A DNA stretch of 33,412 nt from Lacrimispora celerecrescens (GCF_000732605.1 NZ_JPME01000030.1:1-33412), one strand, 5' to 3'. Counted from the stretch's first letter, positions 6,364-13,474 are shown. The notes: generated by a model from the letters alone, not told the origin. Made by a program: numbers and translations.

Positions 6364-6741
6364 ATGAATGACTATACCCAAAATTGGTTTAATGAGGATT
6401 GTTGTTGCGATTGCCATGAAAAGCAGTCACATGTTCATGAAGTTCAAGGAAGTGTACAAATAGCAGAGCGTCAGCAGGATCCCCATAATCATCGCTTTGC
6501 TACGGTTTCTGGTGAAGCAATCCCTGCAGGTAAGAACCAGAACCATTTTCATGAAGTAAAATTTAGAACGGATTTTTATGAAGATCATTATCATGAATTT
6601 TGTGGCAAGACATCTGGTGCAATTCCTGTTGGGGACAGACATGTCCATTTTCTGGCATCCGTAACAGAAGTGAATGAAGGTCACTTTCATGAATTTAGAG
6701 TTGCCACCTTGATTGATGATCCGATCGGTAAAGAAGCCTAA
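6364..6741 (+). CDS. YmaF family protein
   Basis: A 125-aa protein with an AGGAG site 9 bases before ATG 6364. After an N-terminal Cys cluster (DCCCDCHEK) it has the His-rich pattern of the YmaF family, repeated three times: HVHEVQGSVQIAE then HNHRFATVSGEAIP, HFHEVKFRTDFYEDHYHEF then SGAIPVGDRHVHF, and GHFHEFRVATLIDDPIG. The paired H-x-H sites may bind metal. The family is known by sequence only (B. subtilis YmaF has no firm function). The shared promoter element with the neighbouring Cys/His-rich gene suggests late sporulation expression, which is inference. Confidence 0.85.
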   Translation: MNDYTQNWFNEDCCCDCHEKQSHVHEVQGSVQIAERQQDPHNHRFATVSGEAIPAGKNQNHFHEVKFRTDFYEDHYHEFCGKTSGAIPVGDRHVHFLASVTEVNEGHFHEFRVATLIDDPIGKEA

Positions 6742-6748
6742 GATTTGT

Positions 6749-6793
6749 CCACCACATTTCAAACTGCATTTAAATTCATTTGAGATGTGGTGG
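6749..6793 (+). terminator. 15-bp stem hairpin after the YmaF-like gene
   Basis: CCACCACATTTCAAA pairs with TTTGAGATGTGGTGG, with one wobble pair and a 15-nt loop, 7 bases past the stop. The T-run after it is missing, so termination may be weak. Confidence 0.6.
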
Positions 6794-6905
6794 CATAAGT
6801 AAAACAATTGTTTTCCAATCACCTCACCTTAAAATATGTGTAAAATAATGACTAAAACCCTGTAATAACTTGCAGTTTAGTGTCGTATTTTCAGACATTA
6901 ACACC

Positions 6906-6939
6906 TAATCCACAAATGTTTCCACAACATTGTGGATAA
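6906..6939. promoter_or_regulatory. palindrome with DnaA-box-like sequences
   Basis: TTATCCACA on the minus strand (6931-6939) is a perfect DnaA-box consensus, and TAATCCACA at 6906-6914 on the plus strand differs by one base. The two face each other, forming an inverted repeat ATCCACAA/TTGTGGAT. It may equally be an operator. No replication gene is nearby. Confidence 0.35.
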
Positions 6940-6969
6940 GTGTCACATTGTATATAATAAGTTCAATCA

Positions 6970-7032
6970 AAAACGCCCATCGTACAAATTCCGACAGGCG
7001 TTTTATAAAGGAGGCACAGTATGAACAAATAA
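6970..7032 (+). other. hairpin, ribosome site and three-codon frame: relic 5' region
   Basis: AAAACGCC (6970-6977) pairs with GGCGTTTT (6997-7004). AAAGGAGG follows at 7007-7014, then six bases, then ATG AAC AAA TAA. A ribosome site of this quality on a three-codon frame suggests a deleted or stop-mutated gene. No clear continuation was found past the stop. Confidence 0.35.
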
Positions 7033-7138
7033 CTATGGATTATTATGTCGTAGGCATTTAAAACCTTCACACCAATAAGATATAAAACTTCAACATGTCC
7101 TGTGACTATCTTTGATATCTTTTTTAAATTAAATGCAT

Positions 7139-7732
7139 TTATACTCTCCACTCAACTACATCTTCCATATTTTTACGGGGGCGAGGTCTGGGGCATTCAT
7201 CCGAATAACCAAAAGACATGGCTGCGGTCAATGTTCCTTCTGTATTTAACCATCTGCTCAATTCTTCATATGCAAAGTAAATATCACAAATCCATAAACT
7301 ACCCAAACCTAATTCTGTAGCTGTAAGTGTCATGTTTTCCATGGCGGCGCCTATGGATTGACTATTACAAATTTCATAAATTCTATCTTCCTGATTAAGA
7401 TGATCCGATAATTCAATACCCAAAGGATTGGTTACAAATACGGTTATCGGAGCTTGCTCCATAATTTCTAAAGTATATTCAGCCCCTGCCAAATGCTGCT
7501 TGCTATTAGGAAGCTGAGGCACGCCTTCTCTCTCCCGTAAAAGGCCTTGCTTCATTGACAAAAGCATATCGTTTTTTGAATGGCCGCTTACAACCGTAAA
7601 TTTCCAGGGTTGCCTATTCTTTGACGATGGCGCAAGTCTTCCTGCATTTAAAATTTCTTCAATCATTTCTTTCGGAATAGCTGTATCTTTAAACTTTCGT
7701 ATGCTGCGTCTATTAGATATTGATTTAATCAT
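7139..7732 (-). CDS. nitroreductase family protein
   Basis: A 197-aa protein with AGGAGG before ATG 7732. It shows the FMN-binding nitroreductase pattern: N-terminal SISNRRSIRKFKD, then LAPSSKNRQPWKFTVV (flavin contact), a central helix with SIGAAMENMTLTATELGLGS, and near the C-terminus AAMSFGYSDECPRPRPRK. The length is normal for the family. It would transfer electrons from NAD(P)H to nitro compounds, quinones or a similar acceptor; the true substrate cannot be read from sequence. It is a single gene with no operon partner. It differs clearly from the other nitroreductase at 26762-27298, so the two are not recent duplicates. Confidence 0.9.
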   Translation of the reverse strand: MIKSISNRRSIRKFKDTAIPKEMIEEILNAGRLAPSSKNRQPWKFTVVSGHSKNDMLLSMKQGLLREREGVPQLPNSKQHLAGAEYTLEIMEQAPITVFVTNPLGIELSDHLNQEDRIYEICNSQSIGAAMENMTLTATELGLGSLWICDIYFAYEELSRWLNTEGTLTAAMSFGYSDECPRPRPRKNMEDVVEWRV

Positions 7733-8054
7733 TTAATCCTCCTATTCATTTTCTACAATGTTTGTACGAAACCTAAAGGGTACTTACAATCGCTTTACGT
7801 TACAATAAGTCCCACACTAATTCAAACACTTGCTCCATACCATTTTATCTAAAAAACCACAAACTATCAATATACACTTAATTGTATATAACAATAACCT
7901 GGGGTTGGGAACGTTTTACCTTAATTATCGCCCCCACTGCCCCCCTCCTCCCATGAACAGCAAAAACACCGGGTTTTCTTGTAAATACAAGATTTCCCGG
8001 TGTTCTCATCTTTCATAAGATATAAAAGCAGTTCTTACGGCACTTTTACTACAA
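7733..8054. other. gene-free region with terminator and a C-rich tract
   Basis: The stretch contains a terminator for the gene on its right (7962-8005) and an unusual C-rich run at 7930-7954 (G-rich on the minus strand). No supported frame was found. Confidence 0.5.
7962..8005 (-). terminator. terminator of the rubredoxin-like gene
   Basis: AACACCGGG (7965-7973) pairs with CCCGGTGTT (7996-8004); an inner CTTGTA/TACAAG stem extends it. T residues follow on the minus strand. Confidence 0.75.
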
Positions 8055-8387
8055 TTAATATTTACCCAATTTCATATGTCCTGCAAGTTCTGTTTTTGAT
8101 CTTTGTTTAATTACCCATGCTTCATCCTTTGCCTGAGTGAAAGCGGATACACATTTAGGATCTAAATTGTCCTCAATTCCTTCCTGGCTTAATGCAATGA
8201 TTTTTTCTGCTAATGTAATGATTTCCATATGAATGGCATTGGTACGGTCAGAACGATATATTTTCTCCGCATCCTCGTCACTGAGCTCTTCAAATTTCTC
8301 AGCACCCATTTTACACTTTGGACATTTTTCCGGTGCAGTCTCTCCTTCATGAACATAACCACATACTGTACATCTAAATAATTTCAT
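8055..8387 (-). CDS. rubredoxin-like domain protein
   Basis: A 110-aa protein with AAGGAGG before ATG 8387. Residues 4-28 form a rubredoxin-type knuckle pair ([12 protein letters not shown] and [17 protein letters not shown]) that would hold one iron, as in the C-terminal domain of rubrerythrin. The rest (about 40-110) is helical with no further metal site visible, so it is not a full rubrerythrin. It is likely an electron carrier or a partner in oxidative-stress defence in an anaerobe; this is family-based inference. It is a single gene with its own promoter and terminator. Confidence 0.85.
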   Translation of the reverse strand: MKLFRCTVCGYVHEGETAPEKCPKCKMGAEKFEELSDEDAEKIYRSDRTNAIHMEIITLAEKIIALSQEGIEDNLDPKCVSAFTQAKDEAWVIKQRSKTELAGHMKLGKY

Positions 8388-8435
8388 AAAAATATACCTC
8401 CTTAGTTGAAAGAAAATTTTATACCTAATACCTAT

Positions 8436-8464
8436 TATTTTACCTGCTACGCTATATTTGTCAA
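8436..8464 (-). promoter_or_regulatory. SigA-type promoter of the rubredoxin-like gene
   Basis: On the minus strand TTGACA (8459-8464) is followed after 17 bases by AAAATA (8436-8441); the overlapping AATAAT two bases on is a better -10 at wider spacing. The -35 is perfect, the -10 weak. It lies about 50 bases upstream of the start codon. Confidence 0.55.
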
Positions 8465-8653
8465 TCTATATTAGATATATTGTCATTTTTATTTTATAAT
8501 TCTGTCAAATTTAGATTCTCCTTCCAGCAGTCTAAGGGTTCTACTATAGATGAAATATCGAGAAAATTTCGGCCTCCAGCAGTCAGCAGGATAGACAACC
8601 ACAATGTCAAAATCTTTAATAGAACAAGAATAAAACAAACCTCTATGCTGCTC

Positions 8654-8680
8654 ATAATAGCACTCCTGCTGCATAATATA
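8654..8680 (+). promoter_or_regulatory. SigE-like promoter of the Csp-like gene
   Basis: ATA at 8654-8656 is followed after 15 bases by CATAATATA at 8672-8680, compatible with mother-cell SigE. It lies 41 bases upstream of the TTG start. csp genes are known to be SigE-dependent in C. difficile. Confidence 0.4.
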
Positions 8681-8720
8681 AAACAAATGCTCCTTTTGAA
8701 TCAGACCTGGAGGCTGAAAT

Positions 8721-10394
8721 TTGGAAAAGATACTGGACAATGACTACTTTGATCTTATTATTAACAATGTTTCAATCCCCTTGTATGGTTCCGGGGATAA
8801 CATTACTACGCTGAATTTCAGGCACTCTCTACTTAATATCCCTAAGACAAACTCAGATCCCTGCAACCTGGGCACTTATCCTTATCACAATTTTCCTACT
8901 CTTTATGTGCCAACTTCTACTATCAGCATCGAAAAATCAGGAATCGGGACCGTACAGAGAAATCCTTTCTTAGGTTTATTTGGGCAGGGGATCCTCGTTG
9001 GGGTCATAGATACAGGAATTGATTACCAACACCAGGCTTTTCTCTATAATGATGATACCACCAGAATCCTTACTATCTGGGACCAAACCATACAGAACGG
9101 TCCTATTCCAGAAGGCTTTACATTTGGTACTGAATATAAGAAAGAAATTATCAATCTTGCCCTGAAAGCAGAAAACCCCTTATCCATTGTACCTTCCGTT
9201 GACACCAATGGCCATGGTACGTCTATTGCTAGCGTGATCGCCGGCAAGCCAAATGCCGATGGATCCTTTTCCGGCGTTGTTCCAGAATCCGAACTGGTGG
9301 TTGTAAAGCTGAAAGAGGCAAAGCAAAATCTGAAAGAAATTTTTTTTGTACATGAAAGCACCCTTTGCTTTCAGGAATCTGATATTATACTTGGAATACG
9401 CTACTTAATTTCCTATGCGCAAAGCGTTAGCCGTCCTGTGGTCATATGCATCGCCCTTGGCAGCAGTAGCGGCGGGCATGACGGCAGCGGCGCGCTTAGT
9501 AATTACTTAAACTACCTGGGAAGACTTCCCGGCATCGGCCTTTCTGTTTCAGCAGGGAATGAAGGGAATAACCGCAGGCATTATTTTAACAACACGACGG
9601 AGCCCCCTTTTTACAATGACTTTGAATTAAGAGTCGGAGAAAGGGATCAATCATTTTCCATGGAAATATGGCCTTATGCTCTTGGACGGTTTGCCGTTGA
9701 CGTTTCCACACCAAACCGGGAATCCACTCAGCTGATTTATCCTACCATTGGCTCTTGCAGAATGTTCAACTTCATTTTTACCCCAAGTATGCTCTGGGTG
9801 AATAATTTTATATTTGAAGAGGAAACCGGGGATCAGCTCATATTGCTGCGTTTTAGGAATGCCCTGCCCGGAGTCTGGAGCATCCGGATCCAAAGCATTG
9901 ATAATGAGCCCATATCCTTTCACTCCTGGCTTCCTGCAGGAGATATTATTTCCAATGAAACCTTTTTTCTCAATCCGAATCCGGATACCACGATAACGTC
10001 TCCCGGCAATGGACTCCATCAGCTGACGGTCACTGCCTATAACCAGCTTAATGACAGCATCCTCATCGAATCAAGCAGAGGCTATACAAGAAGTGGACTG
10101 GTCAAACCAGATATCGCAGCTCCTGGATACCAGCTTCCCTGCGCTACCTTAAGGAATCAGTATGGAACCATTACAGGAACAGGGGCCGCCGCCGCTCATA
10201 CGGCAGGCGCCATTGCCATGATCCTGGAATGGGGTATTTCCAGAGGAAATTATACTTCCATGACCGGATACGATGTCAATCGCCTTATTATAAGAGGGGC
10301 CCGGCGGGAAGGGGCTAGCACTTTTCCAAACAATGTATGGGGATATGGCCAGTTGGATGTGAACAATCTGTTCCGAAGGCTTACCAATGTTTAA
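8721..10394 (+). CDS. Csp-type subtilase lacking the catalytic serine
   Basis: A 557-aa protein started by TTG 8721, chosen for the GGAGG 8 bases upstream. It has a short N-terminal prodomain-like part (1-85), then a peptidase S8 domain interrupted by a beta-rich insert (about 290-440), as in the Csp spore-germination proteases. Asp97 (GVIDTGIDY), His165 (NGHGTSIASVIAG) and the oxyanion Asn (SAGNEGN) are intact. The serine motif GTSxAA is instead GTGAAAAHTAG with Gly488 (codon GGG at 10182-10184). The protein should therefore be inactive as a protease. Clostridial CspA and CspC are known pseudoproteases that act in germinant signalling, so that role fits; a Lachnospiraceae subfamily may share the change. 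Confidence 0.9.
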   Translation: MEKILDNDYFDLIINNVSIPLYGSGDNITTLNFRHSLLNIPKTNSDPCNLGTYPYHNFPTLYVPTSTISIEKSGIGTVQRNPFLGLFGQGILVGVIDTGIDYQHQAFLYNDDTTRILTIWDQTIQNGPIPEGFTFGTEYKKEIINLALKAENPLSIVPSVDTNGHGTSIASVIAGKPNADGSFSGVVPESELVVVKLKEAKQNLKEIFFVHESTLCFQESDIILGIRYLISYAQSVSRPVVICIALGSSSGGHDGSGALSNYLNYLGRLPGIGLSVSAGNEGNNRRHYFNNTTEPPFYNDFELRVGERDQSFSMEIWPYALGRFAVDVSTPNRESTQLIYPTIGSCRMFNFIFTPSMLWVNNFIFEEETGDQLILLRFRNALPGVWSIRIQSIDNEPISFHSWLPAGDIISNETFFLNPNPDTTITSPGNGLHQLTVTAYNQLNDSILIESSRGYTRSGLVKPDIAAPGYQLPCATLRNQYGTITGTGAAAAHTAGAIAMILEWGISRGNYTSMTGYDVNRLIIRGARREGASTFPNNVWGYGQLDVNNLFRRLTNV

Positions 10395-10414
10395 TCTGTC
10401 TGTCCGGATCGGCA

Positions 10415-10458
10415 TAAGGGTGCCCCCTTCTATATAAAACTAGAAAGGGGCACCCTTA
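10415..10458. terminator. bidirectional terminator between Csp-like gene and a small membrane protein gene
   Basis: An 18-bp stem with one mismatch (10415-10432 with 10441-10458) has an 8-nt loop. It sits between the convergent ends of the genes at 8721-10394 and 10482-10625. T-runs are weak on both sides. Confidence 0.7.
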
Positions 10459-10481
10459 AAAATTTGGATTTTATGCGTCGA

Positions 10482-10625
10482 TCAATTCATTAAGGATATG
10501 TGATATTTAAACTTCCTGTAAAACTTCCATATAATAACAGCGGGCATACTGAAAAACAGATATAGTGTGGACGCCCCACCTATGATCGCATAAACAACAA
10601 TCAGTAAAACAATAATGGCATTCAT
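10482..10625 (-). CDS. 47-aa single-span membrane protein, unknown
   Basis: On the minus strand ATG 10625 follows GGAGGGG at ideal spacing and opens 47 codons to TGA at 10482-10484. Residues 4-33 are strongly hydrophobic (IIVLLIVVYAIIGG then STLYLFFSMPAVIIW) and could form one long or two short membrane helices. The C-terminus is basic (KFYRKFKYH), which would place it in the cytoplasm. The gene ends at a strong shared terminator. The combination of ribosome site, coherent hydrophobic segment and terminator makes it convincing despite its size. I do not recognise the family. Confidence 0.65.
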   Translation of the reverse strand: MNAIIVLLIVVYAIIGGASTLYLFFSMPAVIIWKFYRKFKYHISLMN

Positions 10626-10746
10626 ATATCACCCCTCCTTTTCTATCTTTATTTTAGTAAGAATTACCAAAAAAAGGAATAGATGAATGACAATCTTAAC
10701 ACCATCTTAACAACACGAATCCGATATCAGAAGACAGGCATTGCCG

Positions 10747-10776
10747 TTGACAATCCACACGGCTCTCCTTTATAAT
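10747..10776 (+). promoter_or_regulatory. SigA promoter of the zinc-ribbon gene
   Basis: TTGACA (10747-10752), an 18-base spacer and TATAAT (10771-10776) match the consensus exactly. Confidence 0.8.
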
Positions 10777-10780
10777 GAAG

Positions 10781-10807
10781 TTAGCTTGTATTGACAATAT
10801 AAGCTAA
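10781..10807. promoter_or_regulatory. operator-like inverted repeat at the transcription start
   Basis: TTAGCTT and AAGCTAA, separated by 13 bases, lie just after the -10 box at 10771-10776, covering about +1 to +25. A repressor bound here would block the promoter. No candidate regulator is directly adjacent. Confidence 0.45.
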
Positions 10808-10842
10808 CTGTTGATGAGTTATTATACGAAAGGATGATAAAT

Positions 10843-11106
10843 ATGGCGGAAGTAACAATGTGTCAAAGCTGTGGTTTACCTTTTAACAAAGAACACTCTC
10901 ATTTCATTGCAACAGAGCCTGATGGAAGTAAAAGCATTTATTGCACGAATTGTTATAAAGACGGAAAATTTATAGATCCTGATCTGACGATGGAAGAAAT
11001 GACTGAGATGATTGTACCTATCTTAGGCAGGACTTTTGGTGAGGAAGAAGCAAGAAAAGAAGTTACAACTGTGCTGCCGACTCTTATACGTTGGAAAAAA
11101 TCATAA
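10843..11106 (+). CDS. putative zinc-ribbon protein
   Basis: The protein is 87 aa from ATG 10843, preferred over an ATG three codons earlier because AAAGGA lies 8 bases before it but abuts the earlier one. Residues 6-40 carry CQSCGLPF and YCTNCYKDGKF, a four-Cys zinc site matching the small 'putative zinc ribbon' family (Pfam Zn_ribbon_2). The C-terminal half is helical (LTMEEMTEMIVPILG). Family members are common single genes in Firmicutes with no established function. A consensus promoter and an operator-like repeat precede it. Confidence 0.85.
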   Translation: MAEVTMCQSCGLPFNKEHSHFIATEPDGSKSIYCTNCYKDGKFIDPDLTMEEMTEMIVPILGRTFGEEEARKEVTTVLPTLIRWKKS

Positions 11107-11115
11107 GCTACGCAT

Positions 11116-11162
11116 CAAAAAGCTGCTGACTTAGTCTTTACGGACAGTCAGCAGCTTTTCTA
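11116..11162. terminator. bidirectional terminator
   Basis: AAAAGCTGCTGAC pairs with GTCAGCAGCTTTT across a 16-nt loop; T-runs occur on both strands. It serves the convergent zinc-ribbon and acetyltransferase genes. Confidence 0.9.
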
Positions 11163-11189
11163 TTTCCAATCATGATTCCATGAGACAAA

Positions 11190-11744
11190 TTAGTTTCTGT
11201 CAGAAGCTAATAAGGCATAATAGCAGTGATCACATACCCCTTGATTATTACGGCCTGACTGCCGCATTATCCCTTCATATCTCATACCGCATTTTTCCAT
11301 AACTCCTCCGGAATGGGGATTCTGGGGATCATACCTGGCTTCTATTCGGTTCATTCCTACCTCATCGAATAAATAATTCATGACTCGATTCAGCGCTTCA
11401 GAGGTGATTCCCTTGTGCCACCACTTACGGCCTATGCAATACCCTATCTGGGCTAAGGCAATGCTATCATCCCGGTATACTACACCTATGGATCCAATAG
11501 GTTCATTAGGGATTTCTCTTAAAGCGATTGCCCACTGATAATTATCAGGCCTGGAATAACCGTTTATCCAGCCATTCAATACCAGCCTACTGACAGCAAC
11601 CTCTTCATGGGTCGGCCATGTTAGATATTTTGTAACTTCGATATCAGAAGCCCAATTTTTATACATTGCTTCCGCATCTTCTAAGGTGAATCTCCTCAAT
11701 ACCAATCGCTGAGTTTCCAAATACTCCGTCCCAATGTGCTTCAT
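11190..11744 (-). CDS. GNAT family N-acetyltransferase (RimJ/RimL type)
   Basis: A 184-aa protein with GGAAGGGG before ATG 11744. The N-terminus TQRLVLRRFTLEDAEAMYKNW is typical of the RimJ/RimL-like branch. The acetyl-CoA loop is represented by IGRKWWHKGITSEALNRVMNYLF (about 104-126), and the late motif by IEARYDPQNPHSGGVMEKCGMRYEG. It uses acetyl-CoA to acetylate an amine on a protein or small molecule; the substrate cannot be deduced. It stands alone, convergent with the zinc-ribbon gene. Confidence 0.9.
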   Translation of the reverse strand: MKHIGTEYLETQRLVLRRFTLEDAEAMYKNWASDIEVTKYLTWPTHEEVAVSRLVLNGWINGYSRPDNYQWAIALREIPNEPIGSIGVVYRDDSIALAQIGYCIGRKWWHKGITSEALNRVMNYLFDEVGMNRIEARYDPQNPHSGGVMEKCGMRYEGIMRQSGRNNQGVCDHCYYALLASDRN

Positions 11745-11906
11745 GTTTTCCCCTTCCTTCCATCTATAAAATCATAATACCTAAAAAACAGTTGATGGTC
11801 AATATGAATCGTTCAACGCAATCCAGCAAACTATTTTTTCTTTCATTCATATTCCTCTTGCCACAAATCCAAAATCTCTGTATAGTAAATCTGAGGTGAT
11901 TAAAAC

Positions 11907-12236
11907 ATGCGCGTAATTACAAGAACAAGAATTGGTAAAGATAAAATTTTTATTGGCAAGGGCGTAAAAGAAATGTTAGATGCCATTGAAGAGTGTAAAT
12001 CCATTAAAAAAGCAACGGAACAAACAGGAATCTCCTATCCGAAGGCCATTCGAATGATTCGGACTCTGGAAGAAGAACTTGGATTTCCTGTTGTTATCTC
12101 TGAAAAGGGCGGAAATGAACGCGGAGGAACACGTTTAACGGAAAAAGGCAAAGAAGTCCTTGAGACTTATCGGAGAATTGAAAAAGCCGTGGAAGAATAT
12201 GCAGAGAAACTGGTGGAACAGGAATTTCGTTTTTAA
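11907..12236 (+). CDS. ModE/LysR-type winged-helix regulator, single domain
   Basis: A 109-aa protein with GAGGTG before ATG 11907. Residues 15-90 form a winged helix-turn-helix (KKATEQTGISYPKAIRMIRTL then LGFPVVISEKGG and GGTRLTEKGKEVL) typical of the N-terminal domain of ModE, the molybdate regulator, and of LysR proteins. There is no ligand-binding domain, so it is a stand-alone DNA-binding protein. Similar short proteins often sit near molybdate or formate-dehydrogenase genes, but none is here. A hairpin ends the unit. Confidence 0.85.
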   Translation: MRVITRTRIGKDKIFIGKGVKEMLDAIEECKSIKKATEQTGISYPKAIRMIRTLEEELGFPVVISEKGGNERGGTRLTEKGKEVLETYRRIEKAVEEYAEKLVEQEFRF

Positions 12237-12265
12237 GAGGCAGGGCTTAATGATCTGCCTCTTAA
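12233..12265 (+). terminator. terminator overlapping the stop of the winged-helix gene
   Basis: TTAAGAGGCAG pairs perfectly with CTGCCTCTTAA over an 11-nt loop; the stem begins at the stop codon. The T-tract after it is short. Confidence 0.65.
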
Positions 12266-12327
12266 TGATATTTTCAAAAGGTATAATTTTTCAGCCGCTG
12301 CGCATACTCAACTCGTGAGGTGATCAT

Positions 12328-12915
12328 ATGAAACTTTTGAGTCTCTGCGAGATTATTTTTCGGTGCGCTTTATTTGCATTGGCCGTATATCATGTTTTTA
12401 AAAGGGAATTTAAAATAATGAAATCCGTTATCTTGGTATTTGTATTGTCCTTTTTACCTGGATTTCTAGATGCCGTATTTCATATAAGAATTGATGGCTT
12501 CAGCATCTTCGTATATCTTATCATCTTATTCATGGCATTATATCTGGGCAGCTCGCTCCATTTTTATGATAAATATAAATGGTGGGATCGGGCGATCCAT
12601 TTCCTGTCCGGAGTTGCGTTTGTGGGCTTTGGAATTGCATTGACTGGTACAAGCTCCGGCGTTATAAAATATGTGATCCTGTTGTTTGGTTTTACGTTTT
12701 CCATAACACTTCATGTAATTTGGGAAGTGCTTGAATATATTACCGATTGTATCACTCATAGTAATGCACAGCGCTGGCAAAAGATCCATACCTCTCATAA
12801 TCATGTATCTGAAAAAGCACTTCAGCCTGCCGGTCTTGTGGATACAATGAATGATGCGATCTGCTGCATAACTGGAGCCGTTCTTTCCATTCTTGTCTGG
12901 TGGTTTATTATTTAG
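12328..12915 (+). CDS. DUF2238-like (YjdF-type) integral membrane protein
   Basis: A 195-aa protein with GAGGTG before ATG 12328. Five or six hydrophobic segments can be seen: about 5-22, 31-48, 56-75, 90-106, 112-135 and 175-194. The conserved stretch YKWWDRAIHFLSGVAFVGFG, then HVIWEVLEYITD and GLVDTMNDAICCITGAVLS, matches the DUF2238/YjdF family. Conserved Asp, His, Glu and Asn in the membrane suggest a transport or catalytic site, but no function is established. It is followed by the SASP gene, which has its own SigG promoter. Confidence 0.8.
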   Translation: MKLLSLCEIIFRCALFALAVYHVFKREFKIMKSVILVFVLSFLPGFLDAVFHIRIDGFSIFVYLIILFMALYLGSSLHFYDKYKWWDRAIHFLSGVAFVGFGIALTGTSSGVIKYVILLFGFTFSITLHVIWEVLEYITDCITHSNAQRWQKIHTSHNHVSEKALQPAGLVDTMNDAICCITGAVLSILVWWFII

Positions 12916-12927
12916 CTTTATGCTTCT

Positions 12928-12956
12928 GAATATTATTTCTAAAAGTCCTCATAATA
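12928..12956 (+). promoter_or_regulatory. SigG promoter of the SASP gene
   Basis: GAATA (12928-12932), a 17-base spacer and CATAATA (12950-12956) fit the forespore SigG consensus. It lies 28 bases upstream of the SASP start. Confidence 0.75.
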
Positions 12957-12984
12957 GTTATAAAACGAATTGAGGTGATTCTAT

Positions 12985-13170
12985 ATGCCAAACAGAAATA
13001 TCATTCCGGAAGCAAGGGAGGCTCTTGACCGTTTTAAGTATGAAATCGCCGAAGAAACCGGCTTCCCTATAAAAAGCAATGATTATAGTAACATGACATC
13101 TTATCAATATGGTTATATGGTTAAAAAGATGATAGAGGAACAGGAAAAACAGATCATGGAAAGATCTTAA
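12985..13170 (+). CDS. alpha/beta-type small acid-soluble spore protein
   Basis: A 61-aa protein with GAGGTG before ATG 12985. The first conserved SASP block EALDRFKYEIAEETGF is present; in the family the protease GPR cuts after the Glu of the EIA motif. The second block is SNMTSYQYGYMVKKMIEEQE. It differs from the major SASPs (MTSYQYGYMVKKMI rather than MTSRQNGYVGG...), so it is a minor, divergent type. It would coat spore DNA in the forespore, protecting it from UV and heat, and be degraded at germination. The SigG-like promoter fits. It is followed 18 bases later by a second small gene. Confidence 0.9.
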   Translation: MPNRNIIPEAREALDRFKYEIAEETGFPIKSNDYSNMTSYQYGYMVKKMIEEQEKQIMERS

Positions 13171-13188
13171 TATCTAAGAGGTTTAAAG

Positions 13189-13377
13189 ATGGGAAATTAT
13201 ACAAGCGGTGCGGAATTGCCGGTAGGGTTAGGTCTGGCACTTGAAGAATATAAAGCAATGGACTATTTTTTCTCCTTACCTACCCAAGCTCAGCAGCAGA
13301 TTATCGATCATACGCAAACAGTACAATCCAAAGAAGAAATGCTTTCGTATGTGCAGTCTATCGTAGCAGCGAAATAA
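13189..13377 (+). CDS. small protein downstream of SASP, unknown
   Basis: A 62-aa protein with AGAGG before ATG 13189. It has GAELPVGLGLALEEYKAMDY, a middle SLPTQAQQQIIDHTQTVQSK and ends EMLSYVQSIVAAK. It is mostly helical, with no signal or membrane segment. The 18-base gap after the SASP gene and a shared terminator imply co-transcription from the SigG promoter, so it is probably a forespore protein. I do not recognise a characterised family. Confidence 0.75.
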   Translation: MGNYTSGAELPVGLGLALEEYKAMDYFFSLPTQAQQQIIDHTQTVQSKEEMLSYVQSIVAAK

Positions 13378-13395
13378 AAGAAACAAATCTCCAAT

Positions 13396-13455
13396 AAAAA
13401 GCAGCAGCCACTCTTTAAAAAGGGCAAATACCCGATAAAAGAGTGACTGCTTTTT
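13396..13455. terminator. bidirectional terminator between SASP operon and GH2 gene
   Basis: AAAAAGCAGCAGCCACTCTTT pairs with AAAGAGTGACTGCTTTTT (one small bulge) across a 20-nt loop; T-runs occur on both strands, and the two units converge here. Confidence 0.85.
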
Positions 13456-13474
13456 CTCTGACAGGAGGAGTATG

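Larger units (their letters stand above)
6742..7138. other. gene-free region with a palindrome, an attenuator-like hairpin and an orphan ribosome site
   Basis: The region holds the hairpin at 6749-6793, ATCCACAA...TTGTGGAT around 6909-6938, and a hairpin directly followed by AAAGGAGG, ATG and a stop after three codons (6970-7032). It resembles the 5' control region of a gene whose coding part has been lost. No protein-like frame was found after it. Confidence 0.5.
8388..8720. other. divergent intergenic region between rubredoxin-like and Csp-like genes
   Basis: It contains the promoter at 8436-8464 and a SigE-like element at 8654-8680. An 83-codon minus-strand frame covers much of it (8489-8740) but begins with TTG inside the csp start and has no properly spaced ribosome site, so it is not called. 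Confidence 0.45.

Noticed and set aside
7930-7954. C-rich tract (G-rich on minus strand) suggestive of a G-quadruplex
   Set aside because: Only three runs of three or more G are separable, so a standard four-tract quadruplex is not formed; there is no gene to regulate directly.
8489-8740. 83-codon frame on the minus strand between rubredoxin-like and Csp-like genes
   Set aside because: It begins with TTG inside the csp start, the AAGGAG within it is wrongly spaced for a start codon, and it lies over the csp promoter. It could still be a fragment of something older.
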